Position numbers and translations under genes: made by a program. Under the pieces are notes generated by a model, which did not search any database, was not told the DNA's origin, and was given only the letters and a program-made list of their open reading frames with translations. Positions 1 to 12,000 of a DNA stretch of 64,000 nucleotides are shown piece after piece. This stretch comes from Durusdinium trenchii (lineage: Eukaryota > Sar > Dinophyceae > Suessiales > Symbiodiniaceae): positions 347,757 through 411,756 of the forward strand of contig CAXAMN010003002.1 of assembly GCA_963970005.1 (NCBI GenBank), given 5' to 3'. Position 1 is the first letter of the stretch. The number at the start of each line of letters is the position of its first letter.

Positions 1-1660
1 GGAGCCAAGTTTGCTTGGCTTTGGTTGTTCGTTGTTTTGTCATCAGACCAAGTCAAGGTCCATATTCGTGTGCACGAGCCCAGAACGCTATCCGCTAGCT
101 GGATCCAACGCCCACCCCATGTGGCCACCCCAGTCAATGCCCCAGGTCGGCCAAGCTGTCGAACGCGGCCTGGCGGCACAGTATCACACTTGTGTGCATA
201 GTCATGCGAAATGCAGGAAGTGGGACCAGTGGGATATGTGATTCTCAAACATATACGATCATATACAGTATCACATGATTATACTCTGGGATGTATATAT
301 ATATATATTAATTATAGACAGGGATTATATGTATATATGTGCTATGTATCTAGTGTGGATATATACAGTAAATATATATAATGAAACATGGACATGGACA
401 TGAACAGAGTTTGGCCATTGAATGAGGAGCCTGAGTTGCCCCAGCATCATAGCTGCCACAGACCTGGGTCAAATCAGGCTTCCGCATGCCATTTCTTTGT
501 GCAATTGGCACGTCACGTTGCCCCAATGGTGTATGTGAGTGTGTGTGTGTGTGTTTGCACTGCAGAAGTGCAGTCAGCGAATTCTCATGGATGCAACGGA
601 ACATGCATGTCATCCGAGCTGTCCCCGGATGTCCCGAGCCCGTGGGAACTCGGAGTTATGCCCGGCCCATGAAGAATCTGGATGAATCAACTCTCCAACC
701 CAGTAGCTTCTGGTTACTATTACTAGTATTGGCCTCCAAGCTAATAGCGATGGCCTCTAACCTAGTAGCTTCTTGCTACCGGCATGTTCCATGCCGGAAC
801 CGCATGGCTCTTCACCGACAACGCGGATCGTTGTGTGGCTATAAGCTTTGACCAAGTACCAGACTCAAGAGCTGTCCTTGTCGAAGGTGTCGTGCCCTGG
901 GAGGGTGCATGTCTTGATGGATGCACTGATTCTTCAAAAAACCTTTCCATGACTTCTATTTGTGTTGTCTATATATATATAATATTATATATATATATTA
1001 TGTCGTTTCTATGTCGAACGGAAGGTGTCGGTCAGAGACTCCCGCTCAGGAGAGCCTGGGCGTTACCCGGCAAGTCATTGGAAAGAAATGTGGCACACGG
1101 AATGGGTTTTTGTCAGTGAAGCTGAGGGGGCGGGAGTTGATCTTCCAGTGATGCAGCCGTACCAAGATTGCTTTCTTGTTCCCCGCTCAGACCTTCAGTT
1201 TTTCAACATGATCCACATGGATGGTTTTGTCGGTGGTAAGGTTGATGGCAAGCATGCGTAAGACAGTCATGCAAGTCATTATACTGTATATGAGAGTTCG
1301 ATTTTTTTGGGAAAGAACTATAAGATCAAACGGTTTCTATTGGGCGCTCTGCGGAGAGCTGGCTACTTTTGCCTTTGGTTGATGCAGGAAACCACACAAT
1401 GCAGATCCATCGAAGGATTGGCTTGAGGGATCATGAAGAGATGAGAGATCAGAGCCGCTCAGACACGCCAGAACCATGGAATCACATATGACATCGCATG
1501 AACAAGACATGTAAGAACATGGTAGGCATTGAAGATGGCCAGAACCTGCAGGAACGGTCAGTTCCCGGTGGACATCCACAAGACATTACAAGACCAATGG
1601 TCAATAGTGATATAAGCTTAAGGAGGCATAGACATGTATAGACACATGGTTTGTATAGAC
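1..1660. other. Mostly non-coding, no supported gene
   Basis: I see no exon with both a credible splice signal and a protein-like translation here. The stretch has short AT runs (near 295-310 and 970-1000) and a short TG run near 540-555. Open frames here are short and have the composition of non-coding DNA. Confidence 0.6.
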
Positions 1661-1661
1661 A

Positions 1662-1662
<1 letters not shown>

Positions 1663-1746
<84 letters not shown>

Positions 1747-1768
1747 ATCATCATCATCATCATCATCA
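1663..1768. repeat. CAT / CGTCAT microsatellite
   Basis: This is about 106 bp of trinucleotide repeat. It starts as a pure CAT array, changes in the middle to alternating CAT-CGT units, and returns to CAT. It is open in several frames (poly-Ser on plus, poly-Asp or poly-Met on minus), which follows from the repeat and does not show coding. The symmetric block structure suggests the variant unit arose once and spread by slippage. Confidence 0.95.
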
Positions 1769-2053
1769 CTGGACTTCTGGAGCTGGAAGCAACACCTCTC
1801 CGGACACACGAAATGCTCCGAACATGAGTTCTTCAATGCCCACCAAAGCTCCGGTCTTTCGTGAGGCTTGTGCCATTCGAATCTAGAAGTGGTCCGAGCC
1901 GTTGGGAGATTCCTATGCAGATGCTTAAGATGAAGCACCCCGAAGTGGATGCGCCGAAGTGAATGTTAAAGGGGATCAGTGGAGCCTTTCACAGACCTTG
2001 AAGCTGCAGCGATGTTGGCAATGCAAATCAGTAGCTGCGGTGTTGACACTAAT

Positions 2054-2325
2054 CGTACCATGTGAGAAGCACCACAAGATTGATGCCGAACACTCCATAA
2101 AACAAGCTTGCCCCAAGCTTGACTCTGAATCGCTGCGCCCATGTCGCCCTCGTGAGCGCGTTTTTGATCCGTGCTTGGGCATCCAAGTGGAGAAGCTTGA
2201 GCGCTGATACAATGATGACAAGTGATTCCATCTTCCGGTGTTTTCCAGTGATGCCATATTGCGGGGTGTTCATGTTTTCCGTGTCTTCAGCATGATCATA
2301 GGCAAAGAAGTCAACCCGCCTGCAC
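2054..2325 (-). CDS. Possible membrane-protein exon
   Basis: An open minus-strand stretch of about 90 codons reads like natural protein: a charged N-terminal part, an amphipathic Lys/Arg-containing middle, and a C-terminal hydrophobic run (LGASLFYGVFGINLVVLLTW) that could be one membrane helix. The frame stops two codons after a possible GT donor at its end, as expected if it is an internal exon. I cannot assign a family, and no neighbouring exon could be joined to it with confidence. It could also be an old pseudo-exon. Confidence 0.4.
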
Positions 2326-2818
2326 ACGTGGTAACAAGTGCGTAGTTCAGAACCCTACATGTTACCTGAGGGCAACTTTGGTGATTAACCATATAACCAC
2401 AGGTGTTTATTTATGTAAGTTATAGGATGTGTGATTTGTGTGTTTTATGATCTCCCGCAAAAAACACTTGTGCTTAGCTTGCCAGATATTGGTGACTTCA
2501 TGTGACTTCACCTTTTTGATCAACGTGACACAACATGGACAGGTTCAGTACGATCATGCAACATGGCCAGGTTCAGCACATTGCATTACTAGTTTCGGAT
2601 TCTTTTAGGTCAGATCGATTTGATTGTTTTACACATGGACTGCCCGTGGTAGGGTGGATTCTCTCGGCCAGAAGTCGGTCAAGGTGACAGGCGACAGTTG
2701 GGTGTGCAGGGACTTGCCCCCAAAGAATCGCAGGAAGAGCCAACAAAAAAGGGAGACGTCAGCGGAACCACCCAGTGAATATAGATTTCTCGGGCATGAT
2801 TGAACAAAAACATTTACT

Positions 2819-2950
2819 ATACCCTAGGCTTCCAAGACCATTCAAAGAAAGGGAATGACCTGGTTGCGTAGTGTAAAATCCTTGGTAAAACAGCTGGTGG
2901 TTCGGGATTCAGGCCATTAAAACAAGGGTTGGCCAGGAAGCCTAGGATCC
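2819..2950 (+). repeat. Dispersed repeat family B, copy 1
   Basis: This copy shares the block CCTAG-CTTCCAAGACCATT, then a GGTTGACCT-like segment, TAAAATCCTTAGTA and TTAAA-AA-GG-TGG with copies at 44,540, 59,553 and 63,221. It is 110-140 bp long with no open frame. It is diverged from the others but keeps their order of blocks. Confidence 0.7.
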
Positions 2951-4780
2951 CCTGAGATCCCCCCCCCCCGAGATTTTTCAGTAGCTCCCCCCCTTTACAA
3001 AAGGGAGGTAACCCCGACCCATGACCGACTGTCCGCGGACCGTGCTCCTGTGCTGAGGGACCGCACCATGGCGGCCTCCGTGGGCCCTGAGGTGATTTGG
3101 GAGGCCTGGAGCGGGGCAGGTGGTTATATGCATGGTTATATGCACTGGAATGCAATGCACTGCATGGTTATAACATGTTGTTTTGGTTCAGGTTGAGGTT
3201 TTTGTTCAATGCATTTCAGGTGGTTTTTTTCAGTGTTCTGAAATGGGTGTGCATGAAAATATAGAGAGACCTCTAAAATCCCAAGGGATTTGAGGTCAAT
3301 TTTAATACAGACCCAGATGTTCTATAGTCATTGGACCTTTGCCAGGATGAAGAGTGAAGCATGTGAGCCGGAGATTGCAGGCGTTTTCTCATTTTTCGGA
3401 TCGTGACCGTCGGATCGGAACGTCTCCGACATGAAGAGACGTTTGGGACATTTTCACCCTTTTCACCCCCTTTTTCCATCTATAACCCTATAATACTCTG
3501 CGTAACTATTTGATTCATGATTGCATGGCTATATAAATATATATATATATACCATATCTAACATCTATACAGTTGTACACCATGAATGTCATAGCCATCT
3601 CTATAGTCAGATCACTCTTTCATGACCCGGACGTCGGCGACGGGCCCCACCCGCCCGCACCGGCAGGTGCTCCATCCGAGCTGCCCGGTGCGGGCGGAGC
3701 CCCACTGCGAGGGAAGAGCCGCACGGCGCACGGGACGAGACGGTCGCGGTCGCGACTGTTGCCCTTCGTTTTGGTTGGGGGGGGAGACCCTTGGGGCAGA
3801 GAGTCCTACCCTAAAGATCCAACAGATCCAAACAGATGTGATATATAAGTTCAAGTTCCTTTTCAAAGGAAAACTGAGGGACTCAGGAGGTGGTGATGGC
3901 ACGAACGGGCAGTGTTCGTGGATCTGGATGTCCGGTCTGGGCCCTTTGAAAGAGACGTACTTGCTCTACTGGTGCCTTTGCTAGTCCCGGTTCGAATCAA
4001 ACAGGTTTGGTTCTTCCAGGAATTGATGGCAATCCACTCCAGCTCTACAATCATGAACTACAGTCACAAGTGCTCTCATAGAGTTTTTCTTATGGGACTG
4101 AAAGCTATCAACAGGGCACGCATGAGTACACACACAACATCCATCATTTTGACACGGCAACTTCAGAAGATCAACCGTACCAAGTACCGAACCAATATAT
4201 CAATCTCCGGATGTTTTCGTTTACCGGGTGCCTCAGAACTGAGGTGTTGAGCTGGAAGAGACGAGGCACCGTGGTAAAACTCGGGCGGGGTAACGAGCTC
4301 GTTTTATTTTGTTGCGCGGAACAAAAAAAGCCGCGCCTGGTCTCCCCAAGTCTTTAACACCTCGGGTGCTTCGTTCTCGGAGTTTCGCTTCAGAAGCTCC
4401 ATTCGATCCATCTCCAAGATGCGAAGACGAGCCGCGCAGCCAAGCGTCTGGGGCACACTCCTCCAGCAAATGGAGTCACGGGTAGTCTGGGCGTACACAT
4501 GCAAATCCAGGACCGATTCCATTCGTCCGGTTGTTTTTGGATACCCCGAATCACCTCTAAGGCTTTTTATCTATAGACAATAGACACCTCAGAAGGAAGG
4601 AGCATACATCACAACTCTGCAATACTGGTGCGGGAGGTCTTCAATCACTAGCTAAATCCTCCACAGTGCCTCCACAAGTGGTAAACCTTAACAGTTCAGG
4701 TGGCCACGCTCCCGAACCCGCAATTTGACATAGAAGACGCCCCCACCCCAATACTTCCAGATCAGAGGACTCGCCAACAC
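2951..4780. other. Intergenic or intronic, one GC-rich block
   Basis: No gene is supported. A GC-rich block at about 3,630-3,770 stands out from AT-rich flanks. Its plus strand reads Pro/Ala/Gly-rich in one frame and Arg-rich in others, so it may be a short exon, but no clear splice pair was found. A poly-C tract lies at about 2,961-2,970. Confidence 0.4.
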
Positions 4781-4859
4781 ACATTACCGTGGTGGCACCG
4801 GTGGCACCCCCGAAAAATCGTTTGTGCGCTTCAGTAGCTCCCTGTGCTACTTCCCTTGC

Positions 4860-5000
4860 ATGCCAACTAGCCGACCAGCAAAGAGGACCATGGCACCGCC
4901 CATGCAACGGCCGGCCGCCCAGCGCTCAGCCGCTGAGCCGCCCGCTGCAGGTCAGCAGATCACCTGTAGCGAGATCACCACCGATGGTTGGCTCAAAGTC
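4860..5000 (+). CDS. Possible Ala/Pro-rich exon
   Basis: From an ATG at 4,860 the plus strand encodes about 45 residues: a basic Ala/Pro/Arg-rich start followed by a less biased tail containing ITTDGWLK. The frame stays open for another 60 codons that are Gly/Trp/Arg-rich and probably intronic. No family is recognised. GC content is higher than in the flanks, as for other exons in this window. Confidence 0.3.
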
Positions 5001-8000
5001 TCCGATCGGGGCTGGTGCGGTGTCGGTGGAAACCGGCGGGGTGTGTGGAAACCCACCGCGGGGTGGAACCGTGCGGGGAACCGGTTCGGCCGGGTTGGGT
5101 TCGGTTCGGACGGAGGCGTTCGGAGTACGGAGCAGGGCGCCCTGATGGGTCTCGAGACCCGCATGTCATGGAAGGAGTGATGGAAGGAGTGGAAACCACG
5201 CGAGGAATTGGCAAAGAGGTGGCTCCAAGACCTTTTTTTTTTTTTTTTTCCAAGTGGTATATAGAGTCTAGTGGGCTGACATGCCTGTGTTTGGCAAGAA
5301 ACTCTGCAAAGTAGGCGAAATAGCTGTGGAATCTTGAAAGAATGGTATGAATATGTATGAATACATCAGAAGGCTGCGGCACTTTCTTAAATCAGCTACA
5401 ATCAGCTAAATTAAAGATCATGGGCCCACACCCTCAACTGTTGATTGAGAAATGCACAGGATGATAGGGTAGCGCTTAGAAAAGCCAAGAAAAGCCTTTG
5501 GTACCAGCCTACGTGATGGGATGTTGAATCATTCGACCCACTCCATGCATCTCTACCTCATTCTACCTCCATGCTGCTGCTGTGAAATGCTTTGACCCAC
5601 TGAGCGGCTAGTCCGGCCGCAAGATCAACAAGACTCAAATGGGGGATGTCAAGCAATGCTCTTGGCACAAGTTCCGCTTGGGACCCCCAAATCCAATACG
5701 TACCCTGAATACATGGGAGTATGGCCATTCACGGAGATATAGGATGTGACAAGGGTTCCACCACACGCAGTTTCTTTGTGCCCATTGACTACCTTCAGAG
5801 TAGACTTTTGGTCTCCGCCAGTGCACCCTAATGACATACAACCCCCCAGATATACCCCGCTGTGTCTTCAGTACAAGGACTGGTTTGTAGAGCAAAACAG
5901 TCCTTCAAGTTCTTCATGTGCGTTTTCAGGACTGCCATTCAGTGCTCTCGGCGCCAGGATGCTCTCCGACCTGCAGGGTACTCATGGCCTTGGGAGCCTG
6001 TTACAGCCCAAGCGCGGGGAGGTGAGGCATTGGCACCGCACGGCACTGCAGGTGGTTGAGTCCTGGTTGAGCCACTCCAGACGAGACGTTTTTTGCTTGG
6101 GGGAATATCAAAAATCATATAGAATCACCTCGCGCAGAAGAATCTTAAATGGTGACGTCATGTCGGGAAGGTCCTTGGCTAGGTCTATTTATGTTCCTTT
6201 TTTGGGGCGTGCGTGGAATATGGTTGGAATATGTTGGAATCATAGAAATCATAGTGCAACATCCATTGTGAGAAGACACAGTGTCCGCTATATAAGTGAC
6301 CCTTGGAGGCACAAACGGCCCAGTATCAATTGCACCTGATGTTTGTCAATTTTGCAAGAGTGGTTCCCTGTTCTTGGCAAATCCCTTAATAGACCATCAT
6401 AGGTCCACTGGACTGCACTGCCAGCGTGTGGGGAGGGGGTACAACTTCAACGTGCTGTTGCTCCTGGCAGGACATCACCCTTGCTGTGGATGAGCCTCAG
6501 CCACAAGGACAGAAGACATGCCAATGTGACGAAAACCCTGCGGGCCAGGCGTCTCCCATATGATGCAGTTTCTGGAGCCCCAAGAGGGACGAGTTAATTG
6601 TAGGTGAGGCACCTCAGAATCCAATGGTTTTTGTCAAAGAACATTCCAGGAACAGAGTTTTGTCATGTGTCCCTGATTAGCGGTGCTTTGTGCCGTTGTA
6701 TGTCATTGTAATACATATGTCATATGTTGCTGTTGGGTTGCATCTCGATGCATCCAATGGTCCGTTCGTATGCATCCAATAACCATACAATTCAGTACGT
6801 TGCATAGCATGCACCTTCAAAGTCCAACTTACAGGTCTGAATACTTTGGCCTCAGCATTGAAACATAGTCAACTTTGCGGCAGCATCACAAGGTGAGGGA
6901 TCTCCGCCCACCTATTCTCACCCAGGCCAAGCCTCCTGTTGATGAGCATTTTGGGAGCATTTTGGTTGACATTTATCTCAACCCCCTTTATTTACAATGG
7001 AGAACAACCCAATTCCTTGCGACTGCGACGCGTGCTTTTGTATAGCAGCTGACCCCCAAAGTATGGAATATTAACCTCAATTGACAGTTAAATCGTCTTA
7101 AAATCACCCCAATGCAGGCAACTTTTCCAGTTTGGGGTTCGCCTGCCCTGGGCGCAGCCCGCCCGCTTTGGTTGGTTCGCTGGGGTGTCTATATCTTTGC
7201 TCCGCTGCTGGGAGAGGCATTTGCTGCCTTGAGGTCACCTTTGCTCAGGCACGTGATCTGCGTGGCCATACTCAGAGATTCACAGCTTCAACGTTTCTCA
7301 GACTTGCTTGAAGGGGAACATTCTACAGGAAACCATGTTTTTCACCCGCACCACACATAGTATTTCTTTACAGGTTCCCTTGAACTAAGTCCGAGACCCG
7401 TGGAGCGGGCGGCGTTTTCTCGCATGCGAAGCATCGCAAGGCTAGAAGGGCCCTACCTACTTATCCACATACCCTCCGACACGTCACATGGAAGTGGACC
7501 AGAGAACCGTTTGCAAATGACACTGTTTTCCCGGGGATCATGGTCCAGTTTCATGTCAGTGGGCTGGAGTCGGAGTGTAGAGTTGTTGTTCCAATCCTAG
7601 GATATGGTGATTGTGGTAGAAATGGACCACAGGAGGCCTAGAGAAGTCCAAGAATGTCTAAGTGGACGCGACATTGACTGTCATTGACTCACAGGAAGCA
7701 TGTGTTGAATTCGGTCGACCACCGGTAGCAGTCATTTGCTATTGACTTACATCCACACACCGAGGACTCCTCGGGGGACCCTGGCATGCCCGAGTTCAGG
7801 ATGGCGACATGGGCACCTGGCTTTCACCAGTCAGTCTGGGCACGAATGAACTTGATTTGGCTTTAGAACGAACGCATCCAGGTCACAAACACACATGTGT
7901 CCACCATCACCAGTTATTCCTGGTTTGTCCGCTTGGACGCACCCTACATGTCTTTAGGCATGAATGCATTGATCTTGGACTGTTCAGTTTTGCACTGCCC

Positions 8001-8300
8001 AAACGCTCAGAGTGGGTGGTGGACCCTCAAAACAAGGCGGGCCCTCGTTGAGAAAAGTTGAGGTACCAGGAGGTAGGCCTTGAAAGTTGGAACCCTCCAA
8101 TTGAGGGTTCTCACCCCTGCATCCATGTATTTGCATGAGAAAGTCATGCTTCTGGTATGTAGACCTCGAATCTGACATATGTTTTGGGGTGGTGGGTGGT
8201 GATGGTTGTGACTCCGCCCAATCCCAGCTGCCGATTTGCCTTTTTTCACGGGCCGCTGACGGCTTCACATCCTTCATGGCCGGGGCACCCAGCACATTAC
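5001..8300. other. No clear gene
   Basis: There is a T19-type homopolymer near 5,230-5,250. A short minus-strand frame at 5,649-5,837 contains VVNGHKETACGGTL, loosely like the start of an S1 peptidase, but no HCxD catalytic signature follows. A plus frame at 7,112-7,360 is hydrophobic with no splice support. I see no other structure. Confidence 0.4.
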
Positions 8301-8302
8301 AG

Positions 8303-9083
8303 GTTAGCAAGTTCAAGATGGAGGAGAGCTAGGTACCTTTGCAACGTTCGAAGTGTCACGCTGGAACGATGTGTTGCCCGAGCGATTCTTCCCAATCTGC
8401 CCACCCAGTCCTCCGCACATAGCAGTTGGGTCATGCGTGGGTTTATCCTCTCTTTGCGAGTCAACAGGGCATGCTCATAAAAATGATGATGCTTGCAAAT
8501 CAAATACCATAGTGCCCTGTTTGGCCGCTTTCCTTGGACGTCTCTGCTAAGCTTGTGCAGCGCAGCGTACGTTTGCAAGTGAATCAAGATATGTGAGCAA
8601 TAGCTGTTTGCATCCGCCTCACTCATCACAAGCGGGGACACATCCATAAGTTTCAATGATTCCGTGTACGCGTGTATGCAAGTTGCGACCATTTTGTCAA
8701 GCTGCGAGGCATCAGGTCTTGAGGCATGTTGAAATGCGCATTCACAGGCCCAAAAACTTATCACTTTGGAAGGTATCGCCTTGGATGATAGCACGGGGTA
8801 TGATGCCCTTGTTTTCCGGTTCAGGCGAGCTGGCGTGAACCTTGGCTGCGAAGTCCTGATGTGGTGCTGTCGCTTCCAATCCAAAAAGTGCTTGTGTGCA
8901 AGCTGCAAGGTTGTTGCTAGTGCATTCTCATAGATCCCTCTAGGGAAGTCCAACCAAAATCCGGTCTCGGCTAAATATACAATCACACTGCCGTTCAAGG
9001 TTTTGCCAGTTCCAAGCAATTGGCCATGCATTGTATCATGAAGTACTCTTGAAATTGGCACGTCTAGGTCGAACACGACACTT
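8303..9083 (-). CDS. Long exon following the transposase-like exon
   Basis: This is about 255 codons, protein-like throughout: FDLDVPISRVLHDTMHG near the start, then helical basic stretches, and a His-rich segment (KHHHFYEH) in the last third. An in-frame TAA just upstream places the acceptor between about 9,092 and 9,080. A GT donor lies at the end (CTGTAATG). It continues the previous exon. The D-to-H spacing would suit a second active-site segment of an RNase-H-fold transposase, but this is inferred. Confidence 0.55.
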
Positions 9084-12000
9084 CCTTACGCTGCCATTGA
9101 CAGGGAAGTAAAAATAAAGAGATCGCGAAGAACTAAAGGATTAAGTAAAGCTATATAGCTAACGGGCATAAAAAAAAGACAAAGCTCAAGGTTTCCATGT
9201 CCAAACCATGGTTCGGTTGGCATGAAAATCACTTAGATCAGGCTGGCTGGAAGCGTGAGATGCATCTTCACGGAAACACCCAAGCGTCATTCCAATGTCC
9301 GTGGGGTGGGACTTGACCACCCCACAATTGGAGCAGAATTGGTTTCGCTGGTAGTTGTGCACATGGTAGAGGCTCTTGACCCATTTCAAGTCGCCCTGCA
9401 AGCTGGTAAATGTGAAAGCGTAGCCGGCGTCTGACCAATCCTGGATGGTAGATGGATCGCACATGTCCCTCACTCGTGGGACAATAGAGGCCATTATGTC
9501 CTCATAGGTCCAAGGCGTGGACGCATACTCAGGGTAGACCGTGATTGGCCAATACCTGGTCCATGAATCATTTCCATATGCCAGGTCTGATGACCATCCT
9601 AAGATTGTAATTGCTCCGCACTCTGAACCTTTCCAAGTCGAGATGTCATCTCCGTAAAAGGAGATGGGCACCAATTTGTCCAGAGCTGGATAGTCAAAGC
9701 ACTTGTTATTCTGAAACCACGAGCAACGTGTTTTGCAGTGTTCCCAAAAAGCAGCAACATCTTGGGGTGCGTGCCCGCCAAACATTGTTTTCTGCCAGAC
9801 ACGGTCACCCCTTTTGTAAAGGGCGCTAGCCATGCTGTCAGGATATATCACATCTATGTTTTGCCAGGTGACTGCTGCTTGAGAATGGTCATACATTCGT
9901 GCTCTCACCGTTTCAATCGAAGCACCAAATCGGCGGCAAAAAAAACGAAGCATAGTGTGACAATCTCTTTCGACGTTTTGGCCATGTTTGCCACTTGCCC
10001 CCAGTGAAGAGATTCTGCGAACAATGTCACTCTCTTCGATCACCCCGCCCTTTTGTTCGCACCATCGGACTGCGGCAGCAGCTTCATGTTGTACCTAAGA
10101 TAACTAGTTTTTTTTTTTTCAGATCACTTGCGAACAATTCTGACTAACATGGTGGTGACGTGAATGAAAGGAACAACTCACATCATATAAGTACATGCAC
10201 AAGCAAAAGTTGTTTTGCGTCCAGCTAGATGCCTTAACAGCGCTTGATTTGCCAGAAGCAAAACTTCCCAGCAAAAGATTACCAAAATCTCCAGGCGTTG
10301 GTCTTTTTTTGGATGTCTAGCTTGAGAACGTGCCGCCACAAACCGCTCTGTATCATGCGGCAGAGTTGGCTGAGGTCGCTCTTGTGCCTCGTCCTGCCGC
10401 TGGGAATAGAAGGCGCGGATTTTGGAAGTCATGGGATTTGGGTTGAGGTCCTTGAAACTGCTCCCTTTACTTAATGGGTAGTCATGGAAGGTTGGACCTG
10501 AGGGGAACCCCAAAAACGGACAGGTATCTTGAGACTCCTTGCTCAAGGATGTCAATCTCGTTCGGGAAACTCCTTCCAGCCGGAACGTGTCATGAATGCA
10601 AATGGACTTTCAGACTGCAAGATGATGGTTTCATTACCCGTACGACGGAAAACTCGGTGAATGTTTGAAGCTGCATGAGACGGATTGTGAGAGCATTGCG
10701 ACGGATTTTTCACATCACCAGCGGACATCTATCCACTACACAAATTGGGTTTGAATTAGATAGCAGCCATCGCCTTGTTGCTCCTAAAAAAGCACAAGAA
10801 ACTCATGGCCAACTGTGCGTTTGCACAGCTGCAAACGATCAACATGAAGAACTGAAGAAGCGTCACGTTGATGCCTTCTTCTCCTGGGTGCGAGATGCTA
10901 GTAGTCAATGACTGCAATAGAGTGTGAATTCCAGTAAAGCTTCTGTAGATACTAGTGTTGCGTTTGGTTTGCTGCGGGCTGGGTCCAGTTGAAAGGGGCC
11001 ATGTAGTTAGTGCATACTTTATTGCTGGTCAACTCAACCCTAACCCTCGCCTTGCTGCTTCCAGCCTTTGGCTTCGCGGTCAAGTGTTTGGCTTCTGCTG
11101 CATCCTCCGTAAAGAGAGTCCATCGCTGAAAGCCCAGCTCGCTAGCGGCTTGAAGCTGTGGGATCTGGTTCTCCGGAATGTCCTATCGAAGGGGTTCAAT
11201 TGAAGAACACAACACAGCAATATAACATAATATTGTGAAAACGAGCCAGGCGCCTTCTGCATGGTCAGTTTAGACAACTGAAGAAACGATCTTTCCAGCT
11301 CGTCAGTGTGCCCCTGGAAGCTTTGGCCTAGGGTAGTGGGTCCACCTGTACTTACATATCCAGCTAGCTCAAACAAACATCAAATCGGCTTGACCAGAAC
11401 TTGAACTGCAATTTCAAAGGCACTCAGAGCAGACTGGTGCTTCAGGTGCGCTAAACGGACTGGCCAAAGCTTTGCCTCCTGCACCGCAGATGTCACCTTT
11501 TGGAGCACCCAATTTGCCCTAGGCACTGGCTCAATGGGCATCTCGTTCCTCACAACAGCGGTAGTATTGATTGCACCTTGACTTTAGATACATGGCACGA
11601 TCACATATGGAAAAAACAAAGCGACAATCATGACAAGACTCTTCTTGCGTTTCCTGTTCTCATTTTCCAGTGGCTGGGGAGTCTCGGGTTTCTGGCCAGG
11701 ACCATCAGCAGTGTTTTTTTTCCTGCCCTTCCCCCTTCCCTTCCCTTTCCCATGCCCGATGGCCAGTTCTTCCGTGTTCCCTGGCCCTGACGTCAAGTTC
11801 TCAGTCTTGAGCGATGCAGAATCCAAACGACGCATATCCCCCATGGTCACGGATGCCATGTTGGAAACGTGGTCCACATCCGTCAAGGATACAGCCGCCT
11901 CCAAAAGATCTGATCTTAAGATGACTTTGTTATATAATATGTGGCACTGTGGCAAATCAAGCTACGATTTGCTATATAACTCATGTCCGTTATATCCTGC

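Noticed and set aside
1618-1938. Open frames with long poly-Asp, poly-Met or poly-Ser runs
   Set aside because: They are translations of the CAT/CGT microsatellite. All frames are open for the same reason.
3985-4005. GGTTCGAATC-like B-box that could mark a tRNA
   Set aside because: No A-box at the right distance and no acceptor stem pairing could be drawn.
5649-5837. Minus frame resembling the start of a trypsin-like protease
   Set aside because: VVNGHKETACGGTL is suggestive, but no His or Ser catalytic motif follows and no exon partner was found.
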